64,000 nt of DNA, from assembly GCA_016000085.1 (NCBI GenBank), contig JAECRT010000014.1, positions 1 to 64,000 on the forward strand. Reading direction: 5' to 3'. This stretch comes from Sphingomonadaceae bacterium (lineage in GTDB: Bacteria > Pseudomonadota > Alphaproteobacteria > Sphingomonadales > Sphingomonadaceae). Positions 49,422-57,991 of this stretch are shown one piece after another. Made by a program: the position numbers and the translations under genes. Within the stretch, counting starts at the first letter, position 1; every line of letters begins with the position of its first letter. The notes beneath the pieces were generated by a model. The model made no database searches. It was not told the DNA's origin and saw only the letters and a list, made by a program, of their open reading frames with translations.

Positions 49422-50216
49422 TCAGCCCGCCGCCCCCGTCGCCGCAGTCACCGCGGCCTCAATCTCCGCCTTCGACGGATTGCCCCGCAGCGTCAGACCG
49501 CCATTTACCTGCATGTTCTGGCCGGTCATGAAACATTCGTCGCTGGCGAGCCAGACACAGCCCGCCGCGATATCCTCCATCGTGCCGTACCGACCGAGCG
49601 GATATCCTTTTTTGAAGGCATCCATCAGGCCCGGCACAGCGGCGGCATCGGCCGTCATGGGCGTTTCAGTGACGCCCGGCGAAATACTGTTCACGCGAAT
49701 GCCGCGCTCACCAAACTGGTTGGCGACGCTGCGGATCATATGATCGGTGCCAGCCTTGGTCGCCATATAGGCGTCGTGGTCATGAAACATGATCGTCGCG
49801 GTCGCCGAACTGACCTGGATGATCGACCCACCTTCCGTCATGGCCGGGATCAGCGCTTGCAGGAACTGGAACGGCCCACGCAGTTGCAGCGCGTACATCC
49901 GGTCGAATTCCTCATCGGTCGTTTCCAGGAAAGGCTTGAGCAATCCCCAACCGGTCGCGTTGACGGCAATATCCAGCCCACCCAGTTGCGCCTGACACGC
50001 CGCCACCATAGCGAAGATGCTGGCCCGGTCCGAAAAGTCGCATGACAGCGCCACGCCACCAATCTCGGTCGCCAGCGCCTCCAACACATCCATGCTCCGC
50101 CCGGCAACGGCGACCATCGCGCCCTCGGCCGCAAGGCGCCGGGCGATCGCCTGCCCCATATTGCCCACGCCCGCCGCGCCCACGACCAGAGCGCGCTTGC
50201 CGGCAAGCCGCCCCAT
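49422..50216 (-). CDS. Short-chain dehydrogenase/reductase 6
   Basis: A 264-residue SDR. Cofactor motif GAAGVGNMGQAIARRLAAEG (glycine spacing extended by two residues), NNAG replaced by VNATGWG, catalytic AYMATKAG, and MTGQNMQVNGGL at the end. The arrangement with the 1-bp overlap (TGATG) with SDR 7 implies translational coupling. It has the same extended cofactor loop type as SDR 7, so the two probably arose by duplication. Dehydrogenation of a hydroxylated intermediate is the likely role. Confidence 0.9.
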   Translation of the reverse strand: MGRLAGKRALVVGAAGVGNMGQAIARRLAAEGAMVAVAGRSMDVLEALATEIGGVALSCDFSDRASIFAMVAACQAQLGGLDIAVNATGWGLLKPFLETTDEEFDRMYALQLRGPFQFLQALIPAMTEGGSIIQVSSATATIMFHDHDAYMATKAGTDHMIRSVANQFGERGIRVNSISPGVTETPMTADAAAVPGLMDAFKKGYPLGRYGTMEDIAAGCVWLASDECFMTGQNMQVNGGLTLRGNPSKAEIEAAVTAATGAAG

Positions 50217-50980
50217 CAGACGAACTCCTCATCACGCGGCGCACGGCGCAGCGCCTGCCCGGCGGTCACGTCGATCCGCTGCCCGGTCACGAACGCCTCG
50301 TCGCTCGCCAGCCACAGCGCCGTATTGGCGATGTCCTCAACCGTGGGAAAACGCCCCAGCGGCATTTCCTTGAGGAACGCCTTCGTCACCGCCTCCATAG
50401 CGAAATAATCTTCGGTCATCGCGCTCTTGGTGAAACCGGGCGCCAGGCTGTTCACACGGATGCCCTTCTCGCCCAGTTCGTTGGCGGCCACCTTGACCAG
50501 CACGTCCGCGCCGCCCTTCGCCCCTGCATAAGCGCCGTAGCCATGTGCCTGCACCAGCACGGTCAGCGATGATGTCGTGATGATCGACCCGCCGCCCGTC
50601 ATGGCCCGCGCCATCTGCTTGATGAACAATCCGGTGCCGACAAAATGCACCTCGGACTGCTCGCGCAGCAATTCTGCGGTCGTGTCGATCACCGGCGCGG
50701 ATCCGCCAACCCCGGCAAAATTGATCGCGGCATCGAGCTTGCCATAGGTGTCGAGCGCCGTCTGCGCCAACGCCTCAAGCTGCGCTTCGTTCGTGATGTC
50801 GCACGCGACGGCGGTCGCGCCCAGATCGGCGGCCACCGCCTCGACGGCTTCCTTGCGCCGTGCCGCCAGCACCAGCCTCGCGCCCTCGGCCGCAAAGCGC
50901 CGCGCGGTGGCCGCGCCCATGCTGCGGGGGTCGGATGCGCCCAATATGATCGCAACCTTGCCGTCCAGACGTGCCATCAT
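50216..50980 (-). CDS. Short-chain dehydrogenase/reductase 7
   Basis: A 254-residue SDR: cofactor motif LGASDPRSMGAATARRFAAEG, INFAGVGG in the NNAG position, TSSLTVLVQAHGYGAYAGAKGG with catalytic Ser/Tyr/Lys, and VTGQRIDVTAGQ at the end. GGAGAGAC precedes ATG 50980. It follows SnoaL 5 by 13 bp and overlaps SDR 6. It is part of the minus-strand unit Rieske 3-SnoaL 5-SDR 7-SDR 6-isomerase, consistent with a dihydrodiol or hydroxyl dehydrogenase following oxygenation (inference). Confidence 0.9.
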   Translation of the reverse strand: MMARLDGKVAIILGASDPRSMGAATARRFAAEGARLVLAARRKEAVEAVAADLGATAVACDITNEAQLEALAQTALDTYGKLDAAINFAGVGGSAPVIDTTAELLREQSEVHFVGTGLFIKQMARAMTGGGSIITTSSLTVLVQAHGYGAYAGAKGGADVLVKVAANELGEKGIRVNSLAPGFTKSAMTEDYFAMEAVTKAFLKEMPLGRFPTVEDIANTALWLASDEAFVTGQRIDVTAGQALRRAPRDEEFV

Positions 50981-50993
50981 TGTCTCTCCAAGA

Positions 50994-51395
50994 TTAATAG
51001 TCTTCGCTGTTCAGCACCGTGAACCGGCGAAAGGAAAAGCCCCAGACGCCGTCGCGCTTGCGGTAATTGTCTTCATAGCAGCCATGGACCCGCATCCGCT
51101 TGCCATCCGCCGTCCTTGCGACTTCGCTGCTGTAGGAGCGGCCAGTGGCGCGATCACCCGCGATCGTCACTGCACCTTGCGACACCATCATGACGACGAA
51201 GGGGAAACCGGCCATCGCTTCAGCCCACGCTGCGGCAATGGCATCGCGGCCCAGCACCGGATCTGGACCGAACAGAAACCACTCGCCCTCCTGGTCCCAA
51301 GTAGACGACCACAACGCCGCGTCGCGCTGGTTCACGCCATCGGCATAGCGCGCCAGCACGTCATTGATGGCCACCCGATCCTCAAACAGCGACAT
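50994..51395 (-). CDS. SnoaL-like (NTF2-fold) protein 5
   Basis: A 133-residue SnoaL/NTF2-type protein (EDRVAINDVLARYADGVNQRDAALWSSTWDQEGEWFLFGPD, last strand WGFSFRRFTVLN). Its ATG overlaps the stop of the Rieske 3 gene by one base (TGATG), so the two are co-translated. It is the closest relative in the window of SnoaL 4. In ring-hydroxylating systems, an NTF2-fold protein next to the alpha subunit is often the oxygenase beta subunit; this protein could be that structural partner instead of an enzyme. Which role holds is open. Confidence 0.83.
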   Translation of the reverse strand: MSLFEDRVAINDVLARYADGVNQRDAALWSSTWDQEGEWFLFGPDPVLGRDAIAAAWAEAMAGFPFVVMMVSQGAVTIAGDRATGRSYSSEVARTADGKRMRVHGCYEDNYRKRDGVWGFSFRRFTVLNSEDY

Positions 51396-52729
51396 CAGTC
51401 CGCATCCAACGGCAGATTGCCATGAATGCCGCAGGCATCGTTGAGCAGTTCGTGGAACCGCTGGATACGCTTTTCCTGCCCCGAAATCGTCCCGCCCTTA
51501 TAGCCCATCGAATGCAGACCCTGCTGCTGGCCGACGGCGACAGACATGTCCTGATCCGCGACAAAGCCCAAAGTCTTGTCGCCATAGATCACGACTTCCC
51601 GTTCGGCCGGGGCAAAGGGAACGACGCCGACCGGAGTTACCACTTCCTTGCGCCCCGTGACCGGCGGCATCATGTACCAATGGTCGAAAATGCATTTTTC
51701 CGGGTCGGTGGGATGCGGTTCGGACCGCAATATCTGGAAGCCATCCGGGCTCATCGTCATCGTCGTATTGGGCCACAGCGTGTAATGATAATAGTCGGTC
51801 AGCATGCTGTCGGTCATCGTTTCGAAATGACGATAGCCACGTTCCGGCCCCAGCCGCCGCTTGGCCTGCTGGATCGCCACCCGCGCTTCTGTCGCGCGAT
51901 CGGTGAAATCGGCGGGGTCCAAGCCCCATTCGCGCAACGCATCCTCGACCAGCGGCTGCATCGCATCCGGATAGTCGAGCCGCTTGGACGGGTGGCACCC
52001 CTTCTGCACCATGCGATTGTGGCCGCTGGGGTACATTTCAAAGCTGGTGTCAGTATATTCGTCGTCGATAAAGCTCGCCAGTTCGGGGTGAAGCGTGGGC
52101 AGGTGATAGCTTTCGTTGAAATTGTCGCGAATGATCTTCCAGTTGCAGGGGATTTCGCAGCGCACATCCAGCACCCGCGTCATCGCCTCCATCTGATAGC
52201 CCGCCAGTTGCTCGGTCAGGGGCGCCAGCCATTGGTGCAGCGGCGTGGCGTCCTTATCCATGTTGAACCAGACGAACGGTCCCCAGGTGCCGACCGCGAT
52301 CTCGGTCAGATGCGCCTTGCCGCAAGGGTTGCCGCCGGGAAAATCCTCAGCATCCTGCGCGAACAGCAACGTGCCGTCCTTGCCGAACTGCCAGCCATGA
52401 TAGGAACAGGTAATCCGTTCGCTGCTGCCCATGTCGGACCATAGCAGCCGGTTGCCACGATGGACGCAGGCATTGAAGAAGGCCTTGATCGAGCCATCTT
52501 CCTGCCGGATCATGATGACGCTGTCGCGCATCAGGTTATGCGTGACCCAGTCGCCCGGCTCCTCAAGGTCTGCAAGCATCCCGCCGATATGCCAGACCTT
52601 GGCGAAGACATTGCGCCACTCAGCCCGTGCCCAGCTCTTGGAATAATAGCGTTCACCGGTTATCGGATCGCCGCGCACCGGAGGGTCAAAATCCGTCAGG
52701 GTACGCCCCAGAAAATGTTCTCTCGCCAC
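51395..52729 (-). CDS. Rieske non-heme iron oxygenase, alpha subunit 3
   Basis: A 444-residue Rieske oxygenase. I chose GTG at 52729 (MAREHFLGRTLTDFDPP) because AGAGGATAAGGG lies upstream and the length then matches the paralogue at 56423; the track's GTG 52783 adds 18 residues. Cluster ligands: Cys88/His90 (NACVHRG) and Cys108/His111 in TCSYHGW, where Ser replaces the usual Pro. Iron ligands His209 and His214 in NESYHLPTLH, with Glu in the bridging position. It shares RGDPITG, RQEDGSIKAF and FPxGNPCGK with Rieske 4, so they are paralogues. SnoaL 5 is coupled downstream. Confidence 0.92.
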   Translation of the reverse strand: MAREHFLGRTLTDFDPPVRGDPITGERYYSKSWARAEWRNVFAKVWHIGGMLADLEEPGDWVTHNLMRDSVIMIRQEDGSIKAFFNACVHRGNRLLWSDMGSSERITCSYHGWQFGKDGTLLFAQDAEDFPGGNPCGKAHLTEIAVGTWGPFVWFNMDKDATPLHQWLAPLTEQLAGYQMEAMTRVLDVRCEIPCNWKIIRDNFNESYHLPTLHPELASFIDDEYTDTSFEMYPSGHNRMVQKGCHPSKRLDYPDAMQPLVEDALREWGLDPADFTDRATEARVAIQQAKRRLGPERGYRHFETMTDSMLTDYYHYTLWPNTTMTMSPDGFQILRSEPHPTDPEKCIFDHWYMMPPVTGRKEVVTPVGVVPFAPAEREVVIYGDKTLGFVADQDMSVAVGQQQGLHSMGYKGGTISGQEKRIQRFHELLNDACGIHGNLPLDAD

Positions 52730-52868
52730 TGCCCTTATCCTCTTCCCAGCGCTTCTGGAGAGCGCGCGCGTGAATTGCTGCACCAGTAATTCTGCGCCAG
52801 TCTAGGCAATAGCGATTGGCTGCAAACCTCGGCTTTATATTAGGGTGCAGGGCGCGCTCATCGAGGCA

Positions 52869-52898
52869 AAGGCGCCTGCCGCACCGCAAGGGCGCCTT
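52869..52898 (-). terminator. Hairpin downstream of the fused SnoaL gene
   Basis: AAGGCGCC pairs with GGCGCCTT around a 14-base loop, 50 bp past the stop at 52948 on the minus strand, followed there by TTTGCC. It may separate the fused SnoaL gene from Rieske 3. The rest of 52730-52947 holds no gene and may carry the Rieske 3 promoter. Confidence 0.4.
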
Positions 52899-52947
52899 GA
52901 CCCGCGCGACACGATCGCAAAACCGGCATCAGGGCGGCGTAACCCGA

Positions 52948-54048
52948 TCATTGTCCCGCCCAGAAGGCATAGACTGGATCATTCTGCCCCCTGCACCCGT
53001 GCAGATCGAGCGGCGCATACATGCCGCCGGCCATCTGGCGCGTCGCGCGATCGACGCGGTGCCAATCCTCGACATAAATGCGCTCTGCAATTTTCCAAAT
53101 GCCCTCGCGTCGTTCGAACCGGTCGATATAACGGCCGCCGGAAAGCATCTCGCTTTGCCCATCACCTGTGCCGTGCGTGGTCGCTACTGCGAGGATATAG
53201 GTTTCCCCTACCGCCGTATCGCCGGTCACTTCGATCCACTGGTTCGCGATCGAGTGGAAAGTCTGCTCGAATGTCGCTTGAACGAAACGGCAAATCTCGC
53301 CCGCGAACGTTTGTCCGTTGCCGTTGACGATACCGCTCACGATCACGCTGTCATCATGAAAAATGCCGCGCAACAGGGGTTCATCGGCGCGATCGACGCC
53401 GCGACAATAGGCCATGGTCAGATCTGCAATCTGTTGCCGGGAAATGATCGCATCTGCGGCATCCGGGTCTATTATCGGGGTCACGGCTGCTCTTCCTCCA
53501 TTGATCGCGACATTGCGGGCCTTGGCAAGCGCGAGCAGGGCGATGCCCGCATCCCTCGGCCCCTGGCCTCCGCCGGGTACCTGATTGGTAAGCTGTCCAA
53601 GGGCCGGGGAATGAAATTCGCCCGGCCAGTTTGCATTGGTGTCCAGCACATAGGTGCGGTGCGACAGCCGCCACGCCCCGCCCCGTTTTTCATGTCGGTC
53701 CAGATATCGACCGCAAATAAGGCGCTGCCGCATGGTCCCATCGGGGTCAGCACTTTGGGCATAGGCAACCACATAGCTTTCGGACTTTGCCTTAGTGCCA
53801 TCGACCGCGATCCACATCTGGCCGGTCCGATGCAGCGTCACCGACTGGCCTGCCTGCGCGCCCGCCAATATCCCGGCAAATACCTTCGCCGAACCGCCAT
53901 AGAAGCGGTAATCGACCGTGGCGTCGGCATGATAGCAGTCCGCCAGTAGCCCCTCATCCGCCCGGTCCACCCCCCGGCTATGCTGCGCCAGGCGATTGCA
54001 GATCGCCTGAATGTCGCCGATGACGCCAAGGCTGTGTGGCCCGGTCAT
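52948..54048 (-). CDS. Fused double SnoaL/NTF2-domain protein
   Basis: A 366-residue protein made of two SnoaL-type domains. Domain 1 (about 10-160) reads IQAICNRLAQHSRGVDRADEGLLADCYHADATVDYRF... and ends RGGAWRLSHRTYVLDTN. Domain 2 (about 200-366) starts ISRQQIADLTMAYCRGVDRADEPLL and ends REGIWKIAERIYVEDW. Domain 2 is close to SnoaL 1 at 19322 across its whole length, including FHSIANQWIEVTGDTAVGETY. Both domains share the SRGVDRADE/CRGVDRADE helix. The linker is about 40 residues rich in Gly, Pro and Ala. AAGAGGTAAC precedes ATG 54048. It follows TonB receptor 4 by 36 bp. A fused heterodimer of isomerase/dehydratase units is a reasonable inference. Confidence 0.87.
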   Translation of the reverse strand: MTGPHSLGVIGDIQAICNRLAQHSRGVDRADEGLLADCYHADATVDYRFYGGSAKVFAGILAGAQAGQSVTLHRTGQMWIAVDGTKAKSESYVVAYAQSADPDGTMRQRLICGRYLDRHEKRGGAWRLSHRTYVLDTNANWPGEFHSPALGQLTNQVPGGGQGPRDAGIALLALAKARNVAINGGRAAVTPIIDPDAADAIISRQQIADLTMAYCRGVDRADEPLLRGIFHDDSVIVSGIVNGNGQTFAGEICRFVQATFEQTFHSIANQWIEVTGDTAVGETYILAVATTHGTGDGQSEMLSGGRYIDRFERREGIWKIAERIYVEDWHRVDRATRQMAGGMYAPLDLHGCRGQNDPVYAFWAGQ

Positions 54049-54084
54049 AATGTTACCTCTTCATACCGCATCGCCCTTCTCCGA

Positions 54085-56358
54085 TCAGAAGTTGAAGCTG
54101 GCGGATGCACCGAATTGGCGGGGCGGCGCATAGCCGGCGATGCCGCCATAGCCCGGAGAGTCATAGACAGTGGAGATGTAGCGCGTATCGAGCAGGTTCT
54201 TGGCCCACAGGCCGAAAGACCAGCGCTCGCCAGCCGGGCTATAGGTCAGCGTTGCATCGACGAGATGTGTGGGCTGGATCTTGGCGCGCGCCGTGTCGAG
54301 GATAGCGGTGTAATATTTGCTGCCAGTATAGGCATAGGTGAAATCGCTGACCAGCTTTGCGCCGTTCGCCAATGGAATGGCAAAGTTGGCGCCCAAGGTC
54401 GCGCTCCACTTAGGCGCGTTCTGCAAGCGATAGCCCTTCAGATCGAGCGTCGAGCCGGACACCGCATCCGTGTAGATGAAGCTCTTATATTTTGCATCGA
54501 GATAGGCGAGCGATGCGCGCAGCGTCAGTCCATCGACGGGAACCGCCGTGGTTTCGAACTCGAACCCCTTGATCTCCGACTTGCCCGCATTGAGGATGCG
54601 ATTGCCCTGGGTATTGGTATCCCTGTCGAAATAGATCTGCGCGACCTGCATGTCGCGGTAATTGGTGTAGAAAACGGCCAGGTTAGTACGCAGCCGCCGG
54701 TCGAGGAAATCGGCCTTCAGGCCAACCTCGAACGTATCGACGGTTTCGGGATCGAACGGATTGGCGCCATCGGCGGGTACGCCGACGCGGGCCGTGAAAC
54801 CTCCCGATTTAAACCCTCGCGCCCAGCTTGCGTAGACAAGGCGATGATCGCCCAGTTCATAATCCGCACCCAGTTTCCAACCGACATTGTTCCAGCTTTC
54901 CCGGCCGCCAGTCGTAAAACTGCCGATAACGGTATTGCCTTCACCGGTATAATTGGACCCTGTCGGATCGCCGATACTGGTAATCAGGCTCGGCGCAGAA
55001 ATCGTCCGTTCATGACTGTAGCGGATGCCAGCCTGTAATTTCAGACGATCGGTGGCCTGCCAATAACCTTGGGCAAAACCGGAAATCGAATAATTATCCT
55101 GGTCCTGAAGGTTGATCTGCAACAGCCCCGGAGCCGCGAATTGCAGGCGATAGGCCTGAATGTGATCATAGTGGTTCTTCAGGTAAAAAGCGCCCGCCAA
55201 CAGATCGATATCGTCGCTAATCGCGATGTTCGTGCGTAATTCCTGGCTGAATTGCCAGCCGCGCGTGCGCCTGTACGTGTCGTTCTTGAAATCGGGCGTG
55301 CCGTCCTGATCGGTATATTCGATCAGCTTGAATTTCTTGTAACCTGTAATCGAGGTCAGGTCACCGATCGGCGTATTGCGCCAGTTCATCGTCAAGCCAC
55401 CGGAATAGGTGTCCATATTCGATATGTCGGGGACGCTGTTGTTGGCGCTATAATATTTGTCCGGTGCGAAGCACTGGCCCCCGCCGGAACAAGGGCTGAT
55501 ATACATGCCTTTGTCGCCCGGCGCCTGATAGATGGCTTCACCAGCATAGGCGCCGCTGACGACGATCGGCGCGCCGTTGCGCGAAGCCACATATTCGCCC
55601 TGCAATGTCGCATCGAAGTCCGGCGCTGGCGTGAAACGCAGATAGGCGCGCACCGCATCCAGATTCTTAGACCCCATGTCCGATCCGTCGACGACGTTGG
55701 TTACCCAGCCTTCACGCTGGGTATGGATGGCCGCGATCTTGGCAGACAGGACATCCGCCACGATCGGCGCTTCTATTGATCCGGTTACGTCGAACCGATT
55801 GTAATTGCCGTACACCGCCTTGAAAGTGCCACCAAATTCACCCGTCGGTTGCTTGGTCACGACATTGATAACGCCGCCGGTCGTGTTTGCGCCGAACAAC
55901 GTACCCTGCGGTCCGCGCAAGACTTCGATCCGGTCGACATCGTACAGGTCCAGCAGCGCGCCCATGCTGAAGAACTGGGGAACGCCATCGACGACAATGG
56001 ATACGGTGTTGCCGGCATAGGGATCGGGTTCGATCACGCCGATGCCACGCACGGTAAAGACTGCACTTTGGGGGGTATTGGCAAAATTATCGATCTGAAC
56101 GTTCGGGATCGTCCCCTGAAGCGCCTGAAGGGTCGTCGCCTGCGCCGCGCCAAGGGCATCCCCGCCGATCGCCGTGACGGAGATAGGGACATCCTGCAAA
56201 TTTTCGGACTTCTTCTGCGCTGTTACGACAATGTCTTGAATACCGCCCTGATCCTGCGCGGCGGCTTGCGGCGCAGATACAATGCCACCGACAAACGCCA
56301 CCGTGGAAATTGTAGAGAATAATGGCGACAGGACGCCCTTGCCGAAAAATATAGTCAT
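54085..56358 (-). CDS. TonB-dependent outer-membrane receptor 4
   Basis: A 757-residue TonB-dependent receptor. ATG at 56358 is preferred over 56373 since GGGAGGA lies at correct distance. A signal peptide ends at APQAAAQ; the TonB box region is IQDIVVTAQKKSEN; the plug has DRIEVLRGPQGTLFGANTTGGV. The barrel ends FGASASFNF. It lies 64 bp after Rieske 4 on the same strand and is followed by the fused SnoaL gene, so an oxygenase and an uptake receptor are probably co-expressed. It lacks a signalling domain. Ligand unknown. Confidence 0.93.
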   Translation of the reverse strand: MTIFFGKGVLSPLFSTISTVAFVGGIVSAPQAAAQDQGGIQDIVVTAQKKSENLQDVPISVTAIGGDALGAAQATTLQALQGTIPNVQIDNFANTPQSAVFTVRGIGVIEPDPYAGNTVSIVVDGVPQFFSMGALLDLYDVDRIEVLRGPQGTLFGANTTGGVINVVTKQPTGEFGGTFKAVYGNYNRFDVTGSIEAPIVADVLSAKIAAIHTQREGWVTNVVDGSDMGSKNLDAVRAYLRFTPAPDFDATLQGEYVASRNGAPIVVSGAYAGEAIYQAPGDKGMYISPCSGGGQCFAPDKYYSANNSVPDISNMDTYSGGLTMNWRNTPIGDLTSITGYKKFKLIEYTDQDGTPDFKNDTYRRTRGWQFSQELRTNIAISDDIDLLAGAFYLKNHYDHIQAYRLQFAAPGLLQINLQDQDNYSISGFAQGYWQATDRLKLQAGIRYSHERTISAPSLITSIGDPTGSNYTGEGNTVIGSFTTGGRESWNNVGWKLGADYELGDHRLVYASWARGFKSGGFTARVGVPADGANPFDPETVDTFEVGLKADFLDRRLRTNLAVFYTNYRDMQVAQIYFDRDTNTQGNRILNAGKSEIKGFEFETTAVPVDGLTLRASLAYLDAKYKSFIYTDAVSGSTLDLKGYRLQNAPKWSATLGANFAIPLANGAKLVSDFTYAYTGSKYYTAILDTARAKIQPTHLVDATLTYSPAGERWSFGLWAKNLLDTRYISTVYDSPGYGGIAGYAPPRQFGASASFNF

Positions 56359-56422
56359 GATGATCCTCCCCATTGTGCCGGGTTTTGGTTATTGTTTTGG
56401 ATTGTGCGCTTTGCTGTTAAGC

Positions 56423-57763
56423 TCAGCGCCGCCCTTCGAGATAGTCGTTGAGAACTTCGTGAAAGTAGCGGACCCGCGTTTCCTGGCCGGTCAGATAGGC
56501 ATCCTCATAGCCACGCGAATACATGCCACGCTGCTGCCCTTCGGCGAGCATCATGTCCTGATAGACGATCTGCCCCTCAATTTCGGGCACCCCTCGGCCA
56601 TTATCGAACGCGCGACGCTCCATCTCCGCTTCCTTCATCGGTTGCGGACCGGCCATGATCGATTCCACGATCGTCTGCCCGGCCACCGGAAACGCCATGC
56701 ACCACAGGTCGAACGTGCATTTGTTCGGATCCATTGGGTGCGGTTCGGTGCGGAAGAACACCAAATTATCGGGCAGGAACGATATGGTGACGTTGGGAAA
56801 TATCACCGTGTGCGGACTGTCGGTGATTTCCTCGTCGCTCATATGTTCATAATGAACATAGCCACGCTCCTGCCAGAGCCGCCGCTTGGCCGCCTTCAGG
56901 TCCAGCCAGCCCTGCATCGCCTTCGTTTCATAATCGGGGTAGCTTTCGGGATCGATACCCCATTGGCGTAATATATGGTCGAAGGGATGCGGCGCGCCAT
57001 CGGGCAAGCGATCCGACAGGGACGGACGCATCGGCTGAACCGTGCGACCATGGCCATTGGGGTACATTTCATGCCGCGCGGTATCAACATCCTGGTCAAT
57101 CCATGGCGGCACTTGCGGATGCGCCGTACGCGTGTGGTAGCTTTCCGAAAAATTGTCGGTCGCGAACTTCCAGTTGGTGTCGAGATCGATCTTCATCCAA
57201 TAGACGCGAACAGCCGTGTCCATGGGATAATTTTTATAGATCTCCGGCATCGGCGACAGGTAATCGAGCAACTCCGGCGCAGCGTCATCCATCGTGTACC
57301 ATACGAACCCGCCCCAGGTCGCGCAGCGCAGTTCCTTCAATGTCAGTTTCCCACAGGGATTGCCCTGCGGAAAATCATGCGCGTCCTGCGCGTAATTGAG
57401 CACCCCGTCCTTGCCCCAGACCCAGCCATGATAAGGGCATTGGAAGCTGTCGGCCGCCGCACTGTCGCGCACCAGCTTCATCCCGCGATGGCGACAGCTA
57501 TTGTAGAAGGCCTTGATCGACCCATCTTCCTGCCGGACGCAGAAGACGCTTTCGTTCATGAAGTCGTGGACGACATAGTCGCCCGCTTCTTCCAGCTCTG
57601 CGGTGCGCCCGGCGACATGCCAGATGCGGGTCCACATATGGTCCCATTCGCGCTTCATAAAATCGACCGAGGTATAGCGATCGCCGGTAATCGGATCGCC
57701 GCGCAAATTCGACGCGTCCCGCCCGTCCAGGGTCAAGGGATGAATATCAGGCTGGCCCATCAT
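56423..57763 (-). CDS. Rieske non-heme iron oxygenase, alpha subunit 4
   Basis: A 446-residue Rieske oxygenase starting MMGQPDIHPLTLDG at 57763 (the track's 57805 start adds 14 residues; a second ATG is at 57760). Cluster ligands Cys90/His92 (NSCRHRG) and Cys109/His112 (QCPYHGW). Iron ligands His210 and His215 in SESYHTRTAH, with Glu in the bridging position. It is paralogous to Rieske 3. It is the first gene of the long minus-strand unit and lies 229 bp downstream of a TetR gene, with a palindrome at 57969 in its upstream region. Hydroxylation of a cyclic substrate is expected; the substrate is unknown. Confidence 0.92.
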   Translation of the reverse strand: MMGQPDIHPLTLDGRDASNLRGDPITGDRYTSVDFMKREWDHMWTRIWHVAGRTAELEEAGDYVVHDFMNESVFCVRQEDGSIKAFYNSCRHRGMKLVRDSAAADSFQCPYHGWVWGKDGVLNYAQDAHDFPQGNPCGKLTLKELRCATWGGFVWYTMDDAAPELLDYLSPMPEIYKNYPMDTAVRVYWMKIDLDTNWKFATDNFSESYHTRTAHPQVPPWIDQDVDTARHEMYPNGHGRTVQPMRPSLSDRLPDGAPHPFDHILRQWGIDPESYPDYETKAMQGWLDLKAAKRRLWQERGYVHYEHMSDEEITDSPHTVIFPNVTISFLPDNLVFFRTEPHPMDPNKCTFDLWCMAFPVAGQTIVESIMAGPQPMKEAEMERRAFDNGRGVPEIEGQIVYQDMMLAEGQQRGMYSRGYEDAYLTGQETRVRYFHEVLNDYLEGRR

Positions 57764-57968
57764 ATGTTCCCCATCGGTCCGGTGGCAATTCGGTTCTGCG
57801 GCCAAACGACGCCGTCAATGGCGTGGCCGCTGCGACTGGGCGACAGCGCGAAAGCGGCCCGGCACATCGCCAAGGGCCATTTTGCAAAAATGATGTTCGC
57901 CATGAAGACGCTCTCCTCCGCCGTTTTTCTGGAACGGTCAGCTTGTGAAGAGCATCATGCGTTAAATC

Positions 57969-57984
57969 GGTCGGACGTCCAACC
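57969..57984. promoter_or_regulatory. Palindrome upstream of Rieske 4, candidate TetR operator
   Basis: GGTCGGACGTCCAACC is a 16-bp palindrome with an uninterrupted 8-bp core (GGACGTCC) and only one mismatched pair. It lies between the TetR 3 stop (57992) and the Rieske 4 start (57763). The remaining 57764-57968 has no gene and probably carries the operon promoter. Confidence 0.45.
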
Positions 57985-57991
57985 TGACGAT

